NCBI GenBank assembly: GCA_029246505.1
Contig: JAQWNC010000011.1
Span: 1-64,000, forward strand
DNA length: 64,000 nucleotides
Source: Arenicellaceae bacterium
Lineage (GTDB): Bacteria > Pseudomonadota > Gammaproteobacteria > Arenicellales > Arenicellaceae
Reading direction: 5' to 3'
This document shows positions 37,759 through 47,778 of this stretch, piece after piece (within the stretch, counting starts at the first letter, position 1; each line of letters opens with the position of its first letter). Position numbers and translations under genes: made by a program. The notes below the pieces were generated by a model. That model saw only the letters and a program-made list of their open reading frames with translations. It made no database searches and was not told where the DNA came from.

Positions 37759-38559
37759 CTATTGTACGATCCCCATCCGAGCAGCTAAAGTGTCAGCCGG
37801 TAAATAACCGGGAATCATATCACCTGTATCGGTAACAATAGTTGGTGTGCCTGCCACCCCAATCTTCTGGCCCAATCTGTATTGATCGGCGACTGGGTTT
37901 GCGCAGCTGGGAGTCTCGGGATAACGCCCTTGCTTTGCTTCAGTCAAGGCAGATTGCTGATCTTGTGAGCACCAAACCGACACCATCGTATTATAAGTTT
38001 TCGAAGCTATACCTGAACGAGGAAAAGCCATATATCGCACCTGTATGCCAGCCGCATTTATAGCATCTATTTCGGAATGCAATTTACGACAATAACCACA
38101 ATCGACGTCGGTAAATACATTGATATACCTTTCCATGTTCTCGGGGCCGAATACAATCATCTCGTTTGTATCCAAATTAGACATCAACTTACCAACGCGT
38201 AGTTTTTTAGCTTCAGCTGAATGATTAATATTCTTTTTAGAGTCGAATAGTTGACCCAATAACACCTGATCGCCTTGCGCCAAAACAAACATAACATCGC
38301 TACCAATCTCCACCTGATATATACCGTCAAATTGAGTATCTGATATAGATTGAACCTGAGTTCCCGATTGCGCCACATTACCTAAGACCTGATTAATCTT
38401 CTGCTCAACCTGACTGATTTCCGTATCGCTTCCCACCTGGGCATTAATACTTGTGGCGGCAATCATAGTTGCAGCAAAAGTTGCGGCTATAGCTGAGATG
38501 GCCACTACTAGTGAAAACACAAAGGGCTTCAACTTTACGCTAATCCAATATTTACTCAT
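37759..38559 (-). CDS. dsbC: Thiol:disulfide interchange protein DsbC
   Basis: DsbC is a periplasmic disulfide isomerase. The active site is CGYC in TDVDCGYCRKL, and the cis-proline loop is GTPTIV near the C-terminus. An N-terminal dimerisation domain (residues ~45-110) precedes the thioredoxin fold. The signal region is long and Ala-rich (ISAIAATFAATMIAATS), possibly with a later start. Two further cysteines (VWCSQD, PSCANP) are typical of DsbC. It faces mutS tail to tail across 130 bases. Confidence 0.93.
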   Translation of the reverse strand: MSKYWISVKLKPFVFSLVVAISAIAATFAATMIAATSINAQVGSDTEISQVEQKINQVLGNVAQSGTQVQSISDTQFDGIYQVEIGSDVMFVLAQGDQVLLGQLFDSKKNINHSAEAKKLRVGKLMSNLDTNEMIVFGPENMERYINVFTDVDCGYCRKLHSEIDAINAAGIQVRYMAFPRSGIASKTYNTMVSVWCSQDQQSALTEAKQGRYPETPSCANPVADQYRLGQKIGVAGTPTIVTDTGDMIPGYLPADTLAARMGIVQ

Positions 38560-38938
38560 TTTTTCTCTCGTTATAAATTTTCTTACAAATGTCTTATTTG
38601 GGTAACACTACTTCAGTTTTCGCGGCTATCTACGCCTAAAGTAATTAACGTTGAAGACAAAGTTAATAACGGCAAGTAAGCTACATAATTACGAGCGCAA
38701 TCATAATATGACAACGGCCATAATATAATACTTAAACCAAGCAATTAATAGCCTAGGATTACACACACTTTGTAAAAATTTCCTGATTATTAGCAGACTG
38801 CAACTATATGATTGAAAACGTTTTAAGCTGTACTCCTTCAAGTTTTCGAGCACCTAGCATGTTAGGCTGCCTCCGGTATGTTTGTTTACGCTCCAAGATA
38901 CAAAATTTGAGTTAAACTAATCTTGCACCTATCTGTAA
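38560..38938. other. Long AT-rich intergenic stretch
   Basis: About 380 bases between dsbC and the broken transglycosylase gene. I see no tRNA, no good open frame, no strong hairpin with a T-run and no repeat. It must hold the divergent promoters of the two genes, but no convincing -35/-10 pair stands out. Confidence 0.6.
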
Positions 38939-39607
38939 ATGCCCTGGATTCGACTACAGTCACTCACTGATCTATTAACGCCAAGGTTTATTTCCAGCGG
39001 CGTAATCCACCTATTTCTGGTCTTCTTATTTTGCTTTTCGGCACCCGCAGAAGCCGGAACAATTTTCATTTATTAGGTAGTTAATAGCTCACGATTGATC
39101 ACTGACTCAGATCCAGAAGATGGTGATTACCATTTGGTGAAGCGTTATTCAACCGAACCATTTTCAAAACGTAAAGTCGGTTCTTCAAATACTTCCAATG
39201 TAACCCTATCCAAATTCGATGAACTTATATTGGAAACTGCTGACGCACATAAACTTGACCCCGTATTAGTTAAGGCGATTATTCATGTCGAATTGGCCTT
39301 TGAACAATTTGTGGTACCACGAACTGGTGCTATGGGATTAATGCAAGTGATGCCGGAGACCGCAGCTCAATATAACCTTATCGCCAATCAATTTGACCCT
39401 CAGCACAACGTCAATGCCGGCGCACATCACCTAAAAGACCAGTAGGAGCTATTTGATGTCAATATTCGTTTTACTCTGGCCGGATATAACGCAAGCTCCA
39501 ATGCGGTAAATAAGTACAACGGAGTAACGCCATATGCCGAAACGGAGCGATATGTGCTCAAAATGATGACACTTTACTCCGAATATTTAAAACTGGATCT
39601 TAATTAG
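38939..39607 (+). pseudogene. Lytic transglycosylase (SLT) gene broken by two in-frame TAG codons
   Basis: One frame runs from ATG 38939 to TAG 39605-39607. It encodes a signal peptide, a GTIFIY start of the DUF4124-like region seen in such enzymes, the SLT core, and the C-terminal PYAETERYV. It is interrupted by TAG at 39074-39076 and again at 39443-39445. The SLT core keeps the catalytic Glu in HVELAF, but the normally adjacent Ser is Leu. GAMGLMQVMPETA is intact, and the usual YNAG is YNAS. Intact relatives cleave peptidoglycan in the periplasm. Two stops plus motif drift argue for decay. A 116-codon middle section (39095-39445) stays open from a TTG but lacks the signal peptide and the end. 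Confidence 0.82.
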
Positions 39608-39714
39608 AGTTTTAGTAAAAAAAAGCGAAGTTAAACTAATTAAATAAATTTCTCTCTAATTCGATAGTCGACGCAGACACTATCTATTTGAAGTGTAACT
39701 ATCGTGAGCTGCCG

Positions 39715-40503
39715 CTAGGACGGAGTGTTTCTTGCCCCGACTATAAGTAACTTCATAGTTCGTACCGCTTCATCCATACCCGTTAATACGGCTCGAGAAA
39801 TAATTGAATGCCCGATATTCAAACAAACTATTTCGGGGATTCTAGCAATCGCTTCCACATTTCGATAATGCAAACCGTGCCCAGCGTTGACCTGTATGCC
39901 TAGCTTTTCAGCATAGCTACTTGCTTCTACAATCCGAGCTAAGCTCTCCTCTTGCACCTTCTGATTTTCTGCATTTGCATAGGCACCTGTATGCAATTCA
40001 ACAATATCTGCACATACATTTTTAGCAGCATCCAACTGCCGCTCATCAGGATCCACAAATAAGGACGTTCGAATACCTAACGATTTTAGCTCTATAACGG
40101 TTTGTCTTAAAGCATCGAGTTCGCTTACCACATCCAGCCCACCTTCAGTCGTCAACTCTTCGCGTTTTTCTGGCACAAGGCACACTTCTGCAGGTTTCAA
40201 CATAAGCGCGATCGCTAGCATCTCTGCAGTGTTACCCATCTCAAGATTTACCGGCAGATCTTGCTCATCCATCATTCCATTTAGATCATGGTCTTGAATG
40301 TGCCTTCGGTCTTCCCGTAGATGAATGGTAATCCCATCTGCTCCAGCTTCACCGGCCAATTGGGCGGCTAACACGGGATCAGGGTACGTTGTACCACGTG
40401 CCTGCCGCAAAGTGGCAACGTGATCGACATTGATTCCTAGCTCAATTATAGGTAGTTGCTGCTGTACCTTGATTCCATCGCCCTGCTGTTGATTTGTTTG
40501 CAT
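39715..40503 (-). CDS. pdxJ: Pyridoxine 5'-phosphate synthase
   Basis: PdxJ condenses 1-deoxyxylulose-5-phosphate with 3-amino-2-oxopropyl phosphate to give pyridoxine phosphate. The TIM-barrel signatures are ELGINVDHVATLRQARG, GADGITIHLREDRRHI and VNAGHGLHYRNV near the end. At 262 residues it is slightly long because of a Gln-rich leader of about 17 residues; an internal start is possible. It is the last gene of the lepA-to-pdxJ series. acpS, which usually follows, is not there. Confidence 0.95.
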   Translation of the reverse strand: MQTNQQQGDGIKVQQQLPIIELGINVDHVATLRQARGTTYPDPVLAAQLAGEAGADGITIHLREDRRHIQDHDLNGMMDEQDLPVNLEMGNTAEMLAIALMLKPAEVCLVPEKREELTTEGGLDVVSELDALRQTVIELKSLGIRTSLFVDPDERQLDAAKNVCADIVELHTGAYANAENQKVQEESLARIVEASSYAEKLGIQVNAGHGLHYRNVEAIARIPEIVCLNIGHSIISRAVLTGMDEAVRTMKLLIVGARNTPS

Positions 40504-40527
40504 TAATCCTTAGTCTTAAATTCGCGA

Positions 40528-41238
40528 TTACTCTCGACAACTCGCTTGATATAAAGTACGACTGACTATATCGTGCCTGCCAAGCAAGTGCGATAGCTGC
40601 ACTCTTAATAAGAGTTTAGCTTGCCCTAAACTCTTATCGTCAAGAGTATTTCCTGATGCAAGCGCTCGAAGCATATAACCACTATAAACATCTTCACGAG
40701 CTGGGGCACCATTAAATAGTACAGCACCCCTACCATTAACATAGCGATAATGCGCCCCATCTTGAATCGCTTTGCCGGATTCAAAATCACAATCCAGCCG
40801 AAGCTCATAACCTGTTTCACGAAGAATTATAAATTCGAATGCTCGCAACACTGAATGCAACTCTTCAGGACTCTGCAAGCGATCCATAGCAATTGTATAT
40901 TGATCAAATAACAAACGGTGCGGGTCGTGTCGCGCTAATAAACGGTATATCAGCTCATTAACGTAAAATCCACAAATCATCGACTGTCCAACGAGTTCGT
41001 TAAAGCCTCCAGCAGTCTCTGCACCGGTTAGTATGGGGATTTCGCCCCTCCCCATCCAACTCATCACTAAAGGCTGAAAGGGTTGCAACATGCCCCTATA
41101 TTTGGATTTCTTCGCACGAGCACCTTTTGCCATCAAGGCAAGCCGCCCGTACTCACGGCTAAACACTTCGATAATCCAGCTAGTTTCTCCAAAAGGCCGA
41201 TTAATTAGCACATAGGCTGGTATGTTTTTTACCCGCAT
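40528..41238 (-). CDS. recO: DNA repair protein RecO
   Basis: RecO loads RecA on gapped DNA with RecR and anneals SSB-coated strands. The 236-residue protein has the N-terminal OB-fold (AYVLINRPFGETSWIIEVFSR, then ALMAKGARAKKSKYRG) and a helical C-terminal domain with FYVNELIYRLLARHDPH. No zinc-finger cysteine set is seen, as in other gammaproteobacteria. It lies 24 bases before pdxJ and 37 bases after era. Confidence 0.94.
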   Translation of the reverse strand: MRVKNIPAYVLINRPFGETSWIIEVFSREYGRLALMAKGARAKKSKYRGMLQPFQPLVMSWMGRGEIPILTGAETAGGFNELVGQSMICGFYVNELIYRLLARHDPHRLLFDQYTIAMDRLQSPEELHSVLRAFEFIILRETGYELRLDCDFESGKAIQDGAHYRYVNGRGAVLFNGAPAREDVYSGYMLRALASGNTLDDKSLGQAKLLLRVQLSHLLGRHDIVSRTLYQASCRE

Positions 41239-41275
41239 ACAGCCCTAAACAGCAATGTGTCCAAGCTCAATAAAG

Positions 41276-42181
41276 TTAGAGTCCTTCACCATAGCCCAGA
41301 CGTTGTATATCCCGCTGACTATCCGCCCATCCACTGCGCACTTTTACCCAGAGTTCTAAAAAAACTTTCTTTCCAAATAACAACTCTATACCCAGTCGAG
41401 CTTTGCTGCCTACGCTTTTAAGTCGCGCGCCCTGTTTTCCGATCACCATTGGCTTGTGAGAAGCTTTATCCACCCATATTTCAGCGCCAATGGATACCAA
41501 GGCTTCTGTCTCATCACAACTAATCAAATCTACACCCAAGCTGTAAGGGAGTTCATCTCCCAACTGGCGGAATAGCTGCTCACGTATAAGCTCAGAGGCC
41601 AAAAAACGAACACTACGATCAGTTACTTGATCTGGATCAAATCCAGGACCCTGCGTGGGTAAGGCTTCTCCAATTACGTTAAACAAATGATCCGTATTTA
41701 CACCTTTAAGTGCAGAAACAGGAACAATTTCAGTAAAATCATACAAAGTGGAAGATTCAGCAATCAAAGGCAATAAACGATTTTTGTCCTTTAGCATGTC
41801 TACTTTATTAATAACCAGAATCATCGGCACATTGCGTCCTTTTAACAGGTCAAGGACCTTTTTATCCTGTGTTTTCCAGCCTTTAGAATCAATCATCAAC
41901 ACCACCATATCAACACCCTCGGTGCTAAGTATCGCAGTACGATTTATAACCTTATTCATGGTCTTAGTACCCTTATGGATACCCGGCGTATCTACAAAAA
42001 CTATCTGTTGATCTTCATCCGTCGAGATTCCAAGAATACGATGCCGAGTTGTTTGGGCTCGATGAGATGTAATGCTAATTTTTTGTCCTATCAACTGGTT
42101 CATCAATGTTGATTTTCCGACATTCGGCCTACCTACCAGAGCAGCAAATCCAAAGCGAAAATATTCAGGTGTTTTATTCAT
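41276..42181 (-). CDS. era: GTPase Era
   Basis: Era binds the 3' end of 16S rRNA during 30S assembly. The G domain begins AALVGRPNVGKSTLMNQL, with DTPG and NKVD motifs. The KH domain follows with GKQGARLKSVGSKARLGIE and ends in LGYGEG. 301 residues is the family length. It sits between rnc and recO, the universal neighbours. Confidence 0.97.
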   Translation of the reverse strand: MNKTPEYFRFGFAALVGRPNVGKSTLMNQLIGQKISITSHRAQTTRHRILGISTDEDQQIVFVDTPGIHKGTKTMNKVINRTAILSTEGVDMVVLMIDSKGWKTQDKKVLDLLKGRNVPMILVINKVDMLKDKNRLLPLIAESSTLYDFTEIVPVSALKGVNTDHLFNVIGEALPTQGPGFDPDQVTDRSVRFLASELIREQLFRQLGDELPYSLGVDLISCDETEALVSIGAEIWVDKASHKPMVIGKQGARLKSVGSKARLGIELLFGKKVFLELWVKVRSGWADSQRDIQRLGYGEGL

Positions 42182-42251
42182 AGGGTTTAGCGATCTGCGT
42201 AAGTAGTTTAGTGGAGGCGTTATCCAAATAACGAAAAAATCATACTCACCT

Positions 42252-42926
42252 CTAATGGTTAGCTAAAAAATCTAACGCCGATGCAGCCGCAGATTGCTCA
42301 GCTTTCCTTCGACTTGAATCACACTCAATAAATTCGGTATCAATATCAGGCAAACGACAAACCACTGTGAATTGCTGCTGGTGCTGTTCTCCGGATACCG
42401 ATTTAATCCAATATTCAGGTAGTGCGCTACCAGATTCCTGAATTTGTTCCTGAAGTAGACTCTTAGGATCTTTATATCCCTGATCTTCAGACAGTGCGGA
42501 AAACTTTAGCTCAAATACACGTTCGACAAATTTGCCTGTTACTGCTAGGCCCTGATCCAAATACAACGCACCAATTATTGATTCAACTAGGTCAGCTAAT
42601 ATCGAGTCTCTATTAAAACCGCCACTTTTTAATTCACCTTCACCAAGCCGAACATGGTCGTTTAAAGCTAACTGACGCCCTATGCTTGCCAAGGTTGTCT
42701 TCTTCACCATTTCTGAACGCATACGACTTAACTGACCTTCGTTTGCGTGTGGGAAACTTGAGTAGAGCTTTTCCGATACTATTAAATCCAGTACCGCGTC
42801 ACCCAAAAACTCAAGGCGTTCATAGTTCTCTGCGTGATAGCTTTTATGGGTAAGGGCAAGCTCTATTAGCCTGTGATCGTTGAATTTTAGCCCTAGCATT
42901 CGAGCTAATTGCTCGACACTCAGCAT
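42252..42926 (-). CDS. rnc: Ribonuclease III
   Basis: RNase III cuts double-stranded RNA, including rRNA precursors. The 224-residue protein has the signature NYERLEFLGDAVLDL with catalytic acidic residues, a second acidic cluster near ILADLVESIIGALYLD, and a C-terminal double-stranded RNA-binding domain from about residue 150 (DPKSLLQEQIQE). Its ATG abuts the stop of the DUF4845 gene, so translation is coupled. Confidence 0.97.
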   Translation of the reverse strand: MLSVEQLARMLGLKFNDHRLIELALTHKSYHAENYERLEFLGDAVLDLIVSEKLYSSFPHANEGQLSRMRSEMVKKTTLASIGRQLALNDHVRLGEGELKSGGFNRDSILADLVESIIGALYLDQGLAVTGKFVERVFELKFSALSEDQGYKDPKSLLQEQIQESGSALPEYWIKSVSGEQHQQQFTVVCRLPDIDTEFIECDSSRRKAEQSAAASALDFLANH

Positions 42927-43264
42927 TATTCCACCGGCCTCTGAATAGAATCATCAAACTTAACAGGCAAACTAATATTTTCAAATAGAGGAACAGCACG
43001 CTGATAATTAAAATTTACCGTTACCAGGTTTTTCTCTCGTTGCACCTTGACTAAATTCCCCCAATCGGTCAAATCATCGGCATCATCCATTAGCATCTGC
43101 ACGCGCATATTTCTCAACAAACCAATATTAGTAATAGCGCGCAGATTAGACTTATCCAAACCATCGTTTACCGCATTTCTGACTGCAGTGTGGTTGCTAT
43201 AGATAGGCAACAAGTTCATGAAAATAAATGATGCGAATATGATTACGGAAATAGTAAAGATCAT
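42926..43264 (-). CDS. DUF4845 membrane protein, 5' end possibly frameshifted
   Basis: A small bitopic protein with one hydrophobic segment at the start (VIIFASFIFMNLLPIY) and a soluble periplasmic domain with FNYQRAVPLFENI near the end. This matches DUF4845 proteins found between lepB and rnc. Relatives begin with a short basic stretch followed by GISLWGM. That stretch exists here in frame upstream of 43264 but has no start codon before a TAG. An ATG at 43318-43320 opens the basic leader in another frame, so one base may be lost or gained in an A-rich run near 43285-43300. As written, the ATG at 43264 gives 112 residues. Confidence 0.72.
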   Translation of the reverse strand: MIFTISVIIFASFIFMNLLPIYSNHTAVRNAVNDGLDKSNLRAITNIGLLRNMRVQMLMDDADDLTDWGNLVKVQREKNLVTVNFNYQRAVPLFENISLPVKFDDSIQRPVE

Positions 43265-43363
43265 TCCCCATAGGCTGATTCCTTTTGTTTGTTTATTGAA
43301 GAAAATTTCTGTTTGTTCATGCTAGCGCCGACCTTGATTGTCGAGTAATTGCCGTTGCCTCTG

Positions 43364-44125
43364 CTAAATACTATCACCTATGCGTTCAAACGCCACACCG
43401 CCACCGCGAGCAACGTCCCAGCTAAACCATATAAAAAAAGCTCTACCTACGACATTCAGCTCTGGCACAAAGCCCCATGCACGACTGTCGTTACTATGAT
43501 CTCGATTATCGCCCATTACGAAGTAATGACCTTCTGGTACCTCTCTTCTAGCCGGCCTTGGCGCAGCCTGGGGATTAATTAATATATGGTGAGTGTCATC
43601 TCCCAACCGCTCAGTCAACTCAAGTGCTGCAATTGCCCTTCCATAGCTAGTTTGGAACTCATAAGCGGATTCTAAGACTGTGGTTTCCAATGGTTTTCCA
43701 TTGACCGTTAAACGTTTGTTTTGATACTCGATTACATCACCCGGCAAACCAATTACCCGTTTTATGTAGTTAGTTTTATTATCTCCAGGCCACCGAAATA
43801 CCATTACGTCACCACGTTCCGGTATATTCACCGAGGCGAGAATATTGTGCACCACTGGCAACCGAATGCCATAAGAGAACTTATTCACCAATATAAAGTC
43901 GCCCACCTGTAAGGTCGGCAACATTGAGCCTGAAGGAATTCGGAACGGTTCAACTAAAAAGGATCTCAGCATAAATACTATCAGCAAAACCGGAAAAAAT
44001 GATTTCGCATAATCTACGTACCAGGGCTCCTCGCCAGCCCTTCGTTCTTCGCTCGCCAAGTATCGCCACAAAAGAGCAATAATGCCGGTAACCAAAATCG
44101 CGATAAATAATACTAATTCAAACAT
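43364..44125 (-). CDS. lepB: Signal peptidase I
   Basis: LepB cleaves signal peptides at the outer face of the inner membrane. Two N-terminal membrane segments precede the catalytic Ser in RIPSGSMLPTL and the Lys in YIKRVIGLPGD. GHYFVMGDNRDHSNDSR is the conserved late box. 253 residues is slightly short for the group. It begins 5 bases after the lepA stop. Confidence 0.97.
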   Translation of the reverse strand: MFELVLFIAILVTGIIALLWRYLASEERRAGEEPWYVDYAKSFFPVLLIVFMLRSFLVEPFRIPSGSMLPTLQVGDFILVNKFSYGIRLPVVHNILASVNIPERGDVMVFRWPGDNKTNYIKRVIGLPGDVIEYQNKRLTVNGKPLETTVLESAYEFQTSYGRAIAALELTERLGDDTHHILINPQAAPRPARREVPEGHYFVMGDNRDHSNDSRAWGFVPELNVVGRAFFIWFSWDVARGGGVAFERIGDSI

Positions 44126-44130
44126 AACTT

Positions 44131-45939
44131 CTAATCCCCACCAATATTAAGCACTGCCAGAAAAGCTTCCTGAGGTATTTCAACTGAGCCGATTTGCTTC
44201 ATACGTTTTTTACCAGCTTTCTGTTTTTCCAGCAATTTTTTCTTACGCGTTATATCACCACCATAGCATTTTGCCGTGACATTTTTTCTAAGCGCTTTGA
44301 CTGTTTCTCTGGCAATAATTTTAGATCCTATTGAAGCTTGGATCGCCACGTCGAACATTTGCCTTGGGATAAGCTCACGCATCCGCTTAACCAGATCTCG
44401 GCCTCTATATTGTGACTGCTCACGATGCACTAATACGGCCAATGGATCCACACAATCACCATTAATTAGCACGTCCACTTTTACCATGTCAGCTGCCTCA
44501 TAGCCGAGCAACTCATAATCCAGAGAGGCATAACCACGGCTCACTGATTTTAGTTTATCGAAAAAATCCATCACCACCTCACTCAATGGAATCTCAAAGG
44601 TAAGCATCGCCTGGCGCCCAAGATACTGAATATCTTTTTGTGTCCCCCGCTTCTCAATACATAAGGTAATAACAGCGCCAATATACTCTAATGGCATAAG
44701 CATATTGGCACGAATTATGGGTTCTCGAACTTGTTCAATACGGGACAAATCGGGCAACGCCGCAGGATTAGATATTGAGACTTCTTCGCCACTATTCAGC
44801 TCCACTTTATAAACCACTGTCGGCGCGGTAGTAATCAACTCAAGATCATATTCTCGTTCAAGCCTCTCCTGTACTATTTCCATATGTAGCAAGCCTAGGA
44901 ATCCACAGCGAAAGCCGAAACCAAGGGCATCAGAGGTCTCAGGTTCGAAGTGCAAAGATGCATCATTAAGGCTTAGTTTCCCAAGCGCATCTCTAAAGCT
45001 TTCAAAATCAGCAGAATTTACTGGATACAGTCCAGCAAAAACTCTAGGTTGAACTTCCTGAAAACCTACTAATGCTGTATCTACTGGTGATATTGAACTG
45101 GTGATTGTATCGCCAACTTTAGCATCAGTGATATTCTTTACACCACTAACTAAATAGCCAACCTCGCCACAGGCCAATTCCTTCTTTGGAGTACGTTTTG
45201 GCGAGAACACACCTAACTCGTCTATTTGATGGTCCTTACCGGTCGCCAGCATACGAATTTTATCTCTTAACTTAAGCGAGCCCTGCATCACCCTGACAAG
45301 CGAAACTGTACCCAAATAATTATCAAACCACGAATCAATGATTAGTGCCATGGTACCTGCTTCCGCATCACCTTGAGGGGCCGGGAGAATACGTACAATT
45401 TCCTCAAGCAACTCGCCTATGCCTATACCGGTCTTTGCACTAACGAGCAGTACACCGCTACAATCAATGCCAACGACATCTTCTATCTCGCTAGCCACTC
45501 GATCAGTATCAGCCGCAGGTAGATCAATTTTGTTCAGTACTGGCAAAACTTCCAAACCTAGATCGACTGCGGTATAGCAATTAGCCACGGTTTGCGCTTC
45601 AACTCCCTGAGAAGCATCAACTACTAGGATAGCCCCCTCGCAAGCAGTTAATGATCGGGATACCTCATAAGAAAAATCCACGTGGCCCGGGGTATCGATC
45701 AAATTTAACTGATATTCAAGGCCATCTTTTGCCTGATACTTTAAGCTGACGCTTTGCGCCTTAATTGTGATTCCTCGCTCCCGTTCCAGCTCCATAGAGT
45801 CTAAAACCTGAGCCTCCATTTCACGGTCGCTTAAGCCATCACAATATTGAATAAATCGGTCAGCTAATGTTGATTTACCATGATCAATATGCGCAATAAT
45901 AGCAAAGTTTCGAATCAGGTTCTGGCGTTGATTACTCAA
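44131..45939 (-). CDS. lepA: Elongation factor 4 (LepA)
   Basis: LepA is a ribosome-bound GTPase that affects initiation and back-translocation. The 602-residue protein opens with [17 protein letters not shown], has the DTPGHVDF G3 and NKIDLP G4 motifs, and ends with the LepA-specific C-terminal domain containing [20 protein letters not shown]. It heads the lepA-lepB-DUF4845-rnc-era-recO-pdxJ operon and diverges from nadB across 195 bases. Confidence 0.98.
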   Translation of the reverse strand: MSNQRQNLIRNFAIIAHIDHGKSTLADRFIQYCDGLSDREMEAQVLDSMELERERGITIKAQSVSLKYQAKDGLEYQLNLIDTPGHVDFSYEVSRSLTACEGAILVVDASQGVEAQTVANCYTAVDLGLEVLPVLNKIDLPAADTDRVASEIEDVVGIDCSGVLLVSAKTGIGIGELLEEIVRILPAPQGDAEAGTMALIIDSWFDNYLGTVSLVRVMQGSLKLRDKIRMLATGKDHQIDELGVFSPKRTPKKELACGEVGYLVSGVKNITDAKVGDTITSSISPVDTALVGFQEVQPRVFAGLYPVNSADFESFRDALGKLSLNDASLHFEPETSDALGFGFRCGFLGLLHMEIVQERLEREYDLELITTAPTVVYKVELNSGEEVSISNPAALPDLSRIEQVREPIIRANMLMPLEYIGAVITLCIEKRGTQKDIQYLGRQAMLTFEIPLSEVVMDFFDKLKSVSRGYASLDYELLGYEAADMVKVDVLINGDCVDPLAVLVHREQSQYRGRDLVKRMRELIPRQMFDVAIQASIGSKIIARETVKALRKNVTAKCYGGDITRKKKLLEKQKAGKKRMKQIGSVEIPQEAFLAVLNIGGD

Positions 45940-46134
45940 TCGTTAATACCTAGTGGGAATACTGTGAATACAATAAAAAAGACGCATCCGCGCCTTACAA
46001 CATGGATTCTAACAAAATGCGCAGCATAACTATTGTCAATTACACATTCTTACAGATGTTTTTTTAGTAATAGCCAGTAAGTATAGGTAGTCATATAATC
46101 GACTAAACAGTCAAAATTATTAGAAATCTCGCAA

Positions 46135-47778
46135 ATGAACAAGAATCATACCGAAGTATTGATCATCGGGGGCGGTGTCGCAGGACTGAGCTTGAGCCTC
46201 AGGCTTGCCCAATCAGGCATTAAGGTTACGCTAATATCCAAGGAAGAGCTTACCGAAGGCAGCAGTCTTTATGCGCAAGGTGGGATTGCAGCGGTACTAA
46301 ACAAGGAAGATTCATTCGCTTCACACATCGAAGACACTTTGACCGCGGGTGCAGGTTTATGCAACCGACAAACAGTAGGCTACATTGTAGAAAATGCTCC
46401 TGATGCAATCGACTGGTTGGTTGACAATGGTGTTGAATTTACGGTTATCGATGGCCCAGAGTACGACGGCGCTGATTCGAAATATCACCTCACTCGCGAA
46501 GGAGGCCATTCTCATCGTAGAGTTATACATGCGCAAGATGCCACCGGCCGAGAAGTCGCGACTACACTGGAAAACCTAGTTCGAGCAGAACCCGGAATAA
46601 CTACCCTTGAGCATCACATTGCGATTGATTTAATCACTGCGCAAAAACTGGGCTTGGCAAGCCCAGATCGTGCAGTTGGTGCTTATATTTTAGATACCAA
46701 AACTAGCAAAGTAGGGGTTATTTCGGCGGAATCTCTAGTACTAGCAACGGGTGGTGCTTCAAAATCATATCTCTACACAAGTAACCCGGATACTTCGACA
46801 GGTGATGGAATAGCGATGGCGTGGCGGGCAGGTTGTCGAATCTCTAATATGGAATTTGTTCAATTTCATCCAACCTGCTTGTATCATCCACAAGCAAAAT
46901 CGTTGCTAATATCTGAGGCTGTGCGAGGAGAAGGTGGTCGTTTGCTGTTGCCTGATGGCACACGGTTCATGAAACAACATCATGAATTAGGAGAACTCGC
47001 ACCTCGAGATATTGTCGCTCGTGCGATCGACTATGAAATGAAATTACATGGACTCGATTCGGTATTTTTAGACATCAGCCACAAACCTAAAGATTTTATC
47101 TTAGAGCACTTTCCAAATATCTATAAAAACTGCATGCAGTACGGTTTTGATATATGCCAAGAACCCGTTCCCGTGGTACCAGCAGCGCATTATACCTGTG
47201 GTGGTGTTGTCACCGATTTACAAGGCCGAACTGATCTAACCAATTTATATTGTGTCGGCGAAGCCTCGTGCACTGGGCTACATGGCGCTAATCGCTTAGC
47301 TAGCAATTCTTTGCTCGAATGTCTCGTAATGGCAGACGCAAGCGCCAAACATATCTCAGCAAATTGTACTAAAACGAAAATATCACCGGCTATACCCGAA
47401 TGGGATGAAAGCCGAGTAACAGATCCGGACGAACGTATTGTGGTAGCGCATAATTGGGATGAATTACGCCGCTTCATGTGGGATTACGTTGGCATTGTTC
47501 GAACCGATAAGCGGCTGGAGCGAGCAGCTCATCGAATCGATCTGCTCAAGGAAGAAATTCGCGATTATTACAGTAATTTTAAAGTATCCAGCGACTTATT
47601 AGAATTGCGAAACTTGGTCACTGTCGCAGATTTGACCGTTCAATGCGCCCTAAATCGTCGGGAAAGCAGAGGCTTACACTACACTCTAAATTATCCGAAA
47701 ACTAAAAGAATCGCAAGAGATAGCGTAATCGTCCCTACCAACTATCCTGCGCACGCAAATATGGTTAGTTGGGATTAA
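46135..47778 (+). CDS. nadB: L-aspartate oxidase
   Basis: NadB oxidises aspartate to iminoaspartate, the first step of de novo NAD synthesis, with FAD. The 547-residue protein shows LIIGGGVAGLSLSLRLA, SSLYAQGGIAAVL, the active-site TREGGHSHRRV, and EGGRLLLPDGTRFM. The C-terminal helical domain has ALNRRESRGLHYTLNYP. nadA and nadC are not nearby. It is divergent from lepA, and no rpoE/muc genes lie between. Confidence 0.97.
   Translation: MNKNHTEVLIIGGGVAGLSLSLRLAQSGIKVTLISKEELTEGSSLYAQGGIAAVLNKEDSFASHIEDTLTAGAGLCNRQTVGYIVENAPDAIDWLVDNGVEFTVIDGPEYDGADSKYHLTREGGHSHRRVIHAQDATGREVATTLENLVRAEPGITTLEHHIAIDLITAQKLGLASPDRAVGAYILDTKTSKVGVISAESLVLATGGASKSYLYTSNPDTSTGDGIAMAWRAGCRISNMEFVQFHPTCLYHPQAKSLLISEAVRGEGGRLLLPDGTRFMKQHHELGELAPRDIVARAIDYEMKLHGLDSVFLDISHKPKDFILEHFPNIYKNCMQYGFDICQEPVPVVPAAHYTCGGVVTDLQGRTDLTNLYCVGEASCTGLHGANRLASNSLLECLVMADASAKHISANCTKTKISPAIPEWDESRVTDPDERIVVAHNWDELRRFMWDYVGIVRTDKRLERAAHRIDLLKEEIRDYYSNFKVSSDLLELRNLVTVADLTVQCALNRRESRGLHYTLNYPKTKRIARDSVIVPTNYPAHANMVSWD

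Noticed and set aside
38939-39607. Recoding of TAG as an amino acid in the transglycosylase
   Set aside because: efp and the neighbouring pdxJ end in TAG as an ordinary stop, and the gene's own motifs have drifted. Decay explains it more simply.
46030-46060. A TTGACA on the minus strand as a lepA -35 box
   Set aside because: No acceptable -10 lies at 16-18 bases; the best TA-rich hexamer is over 20 bases away.
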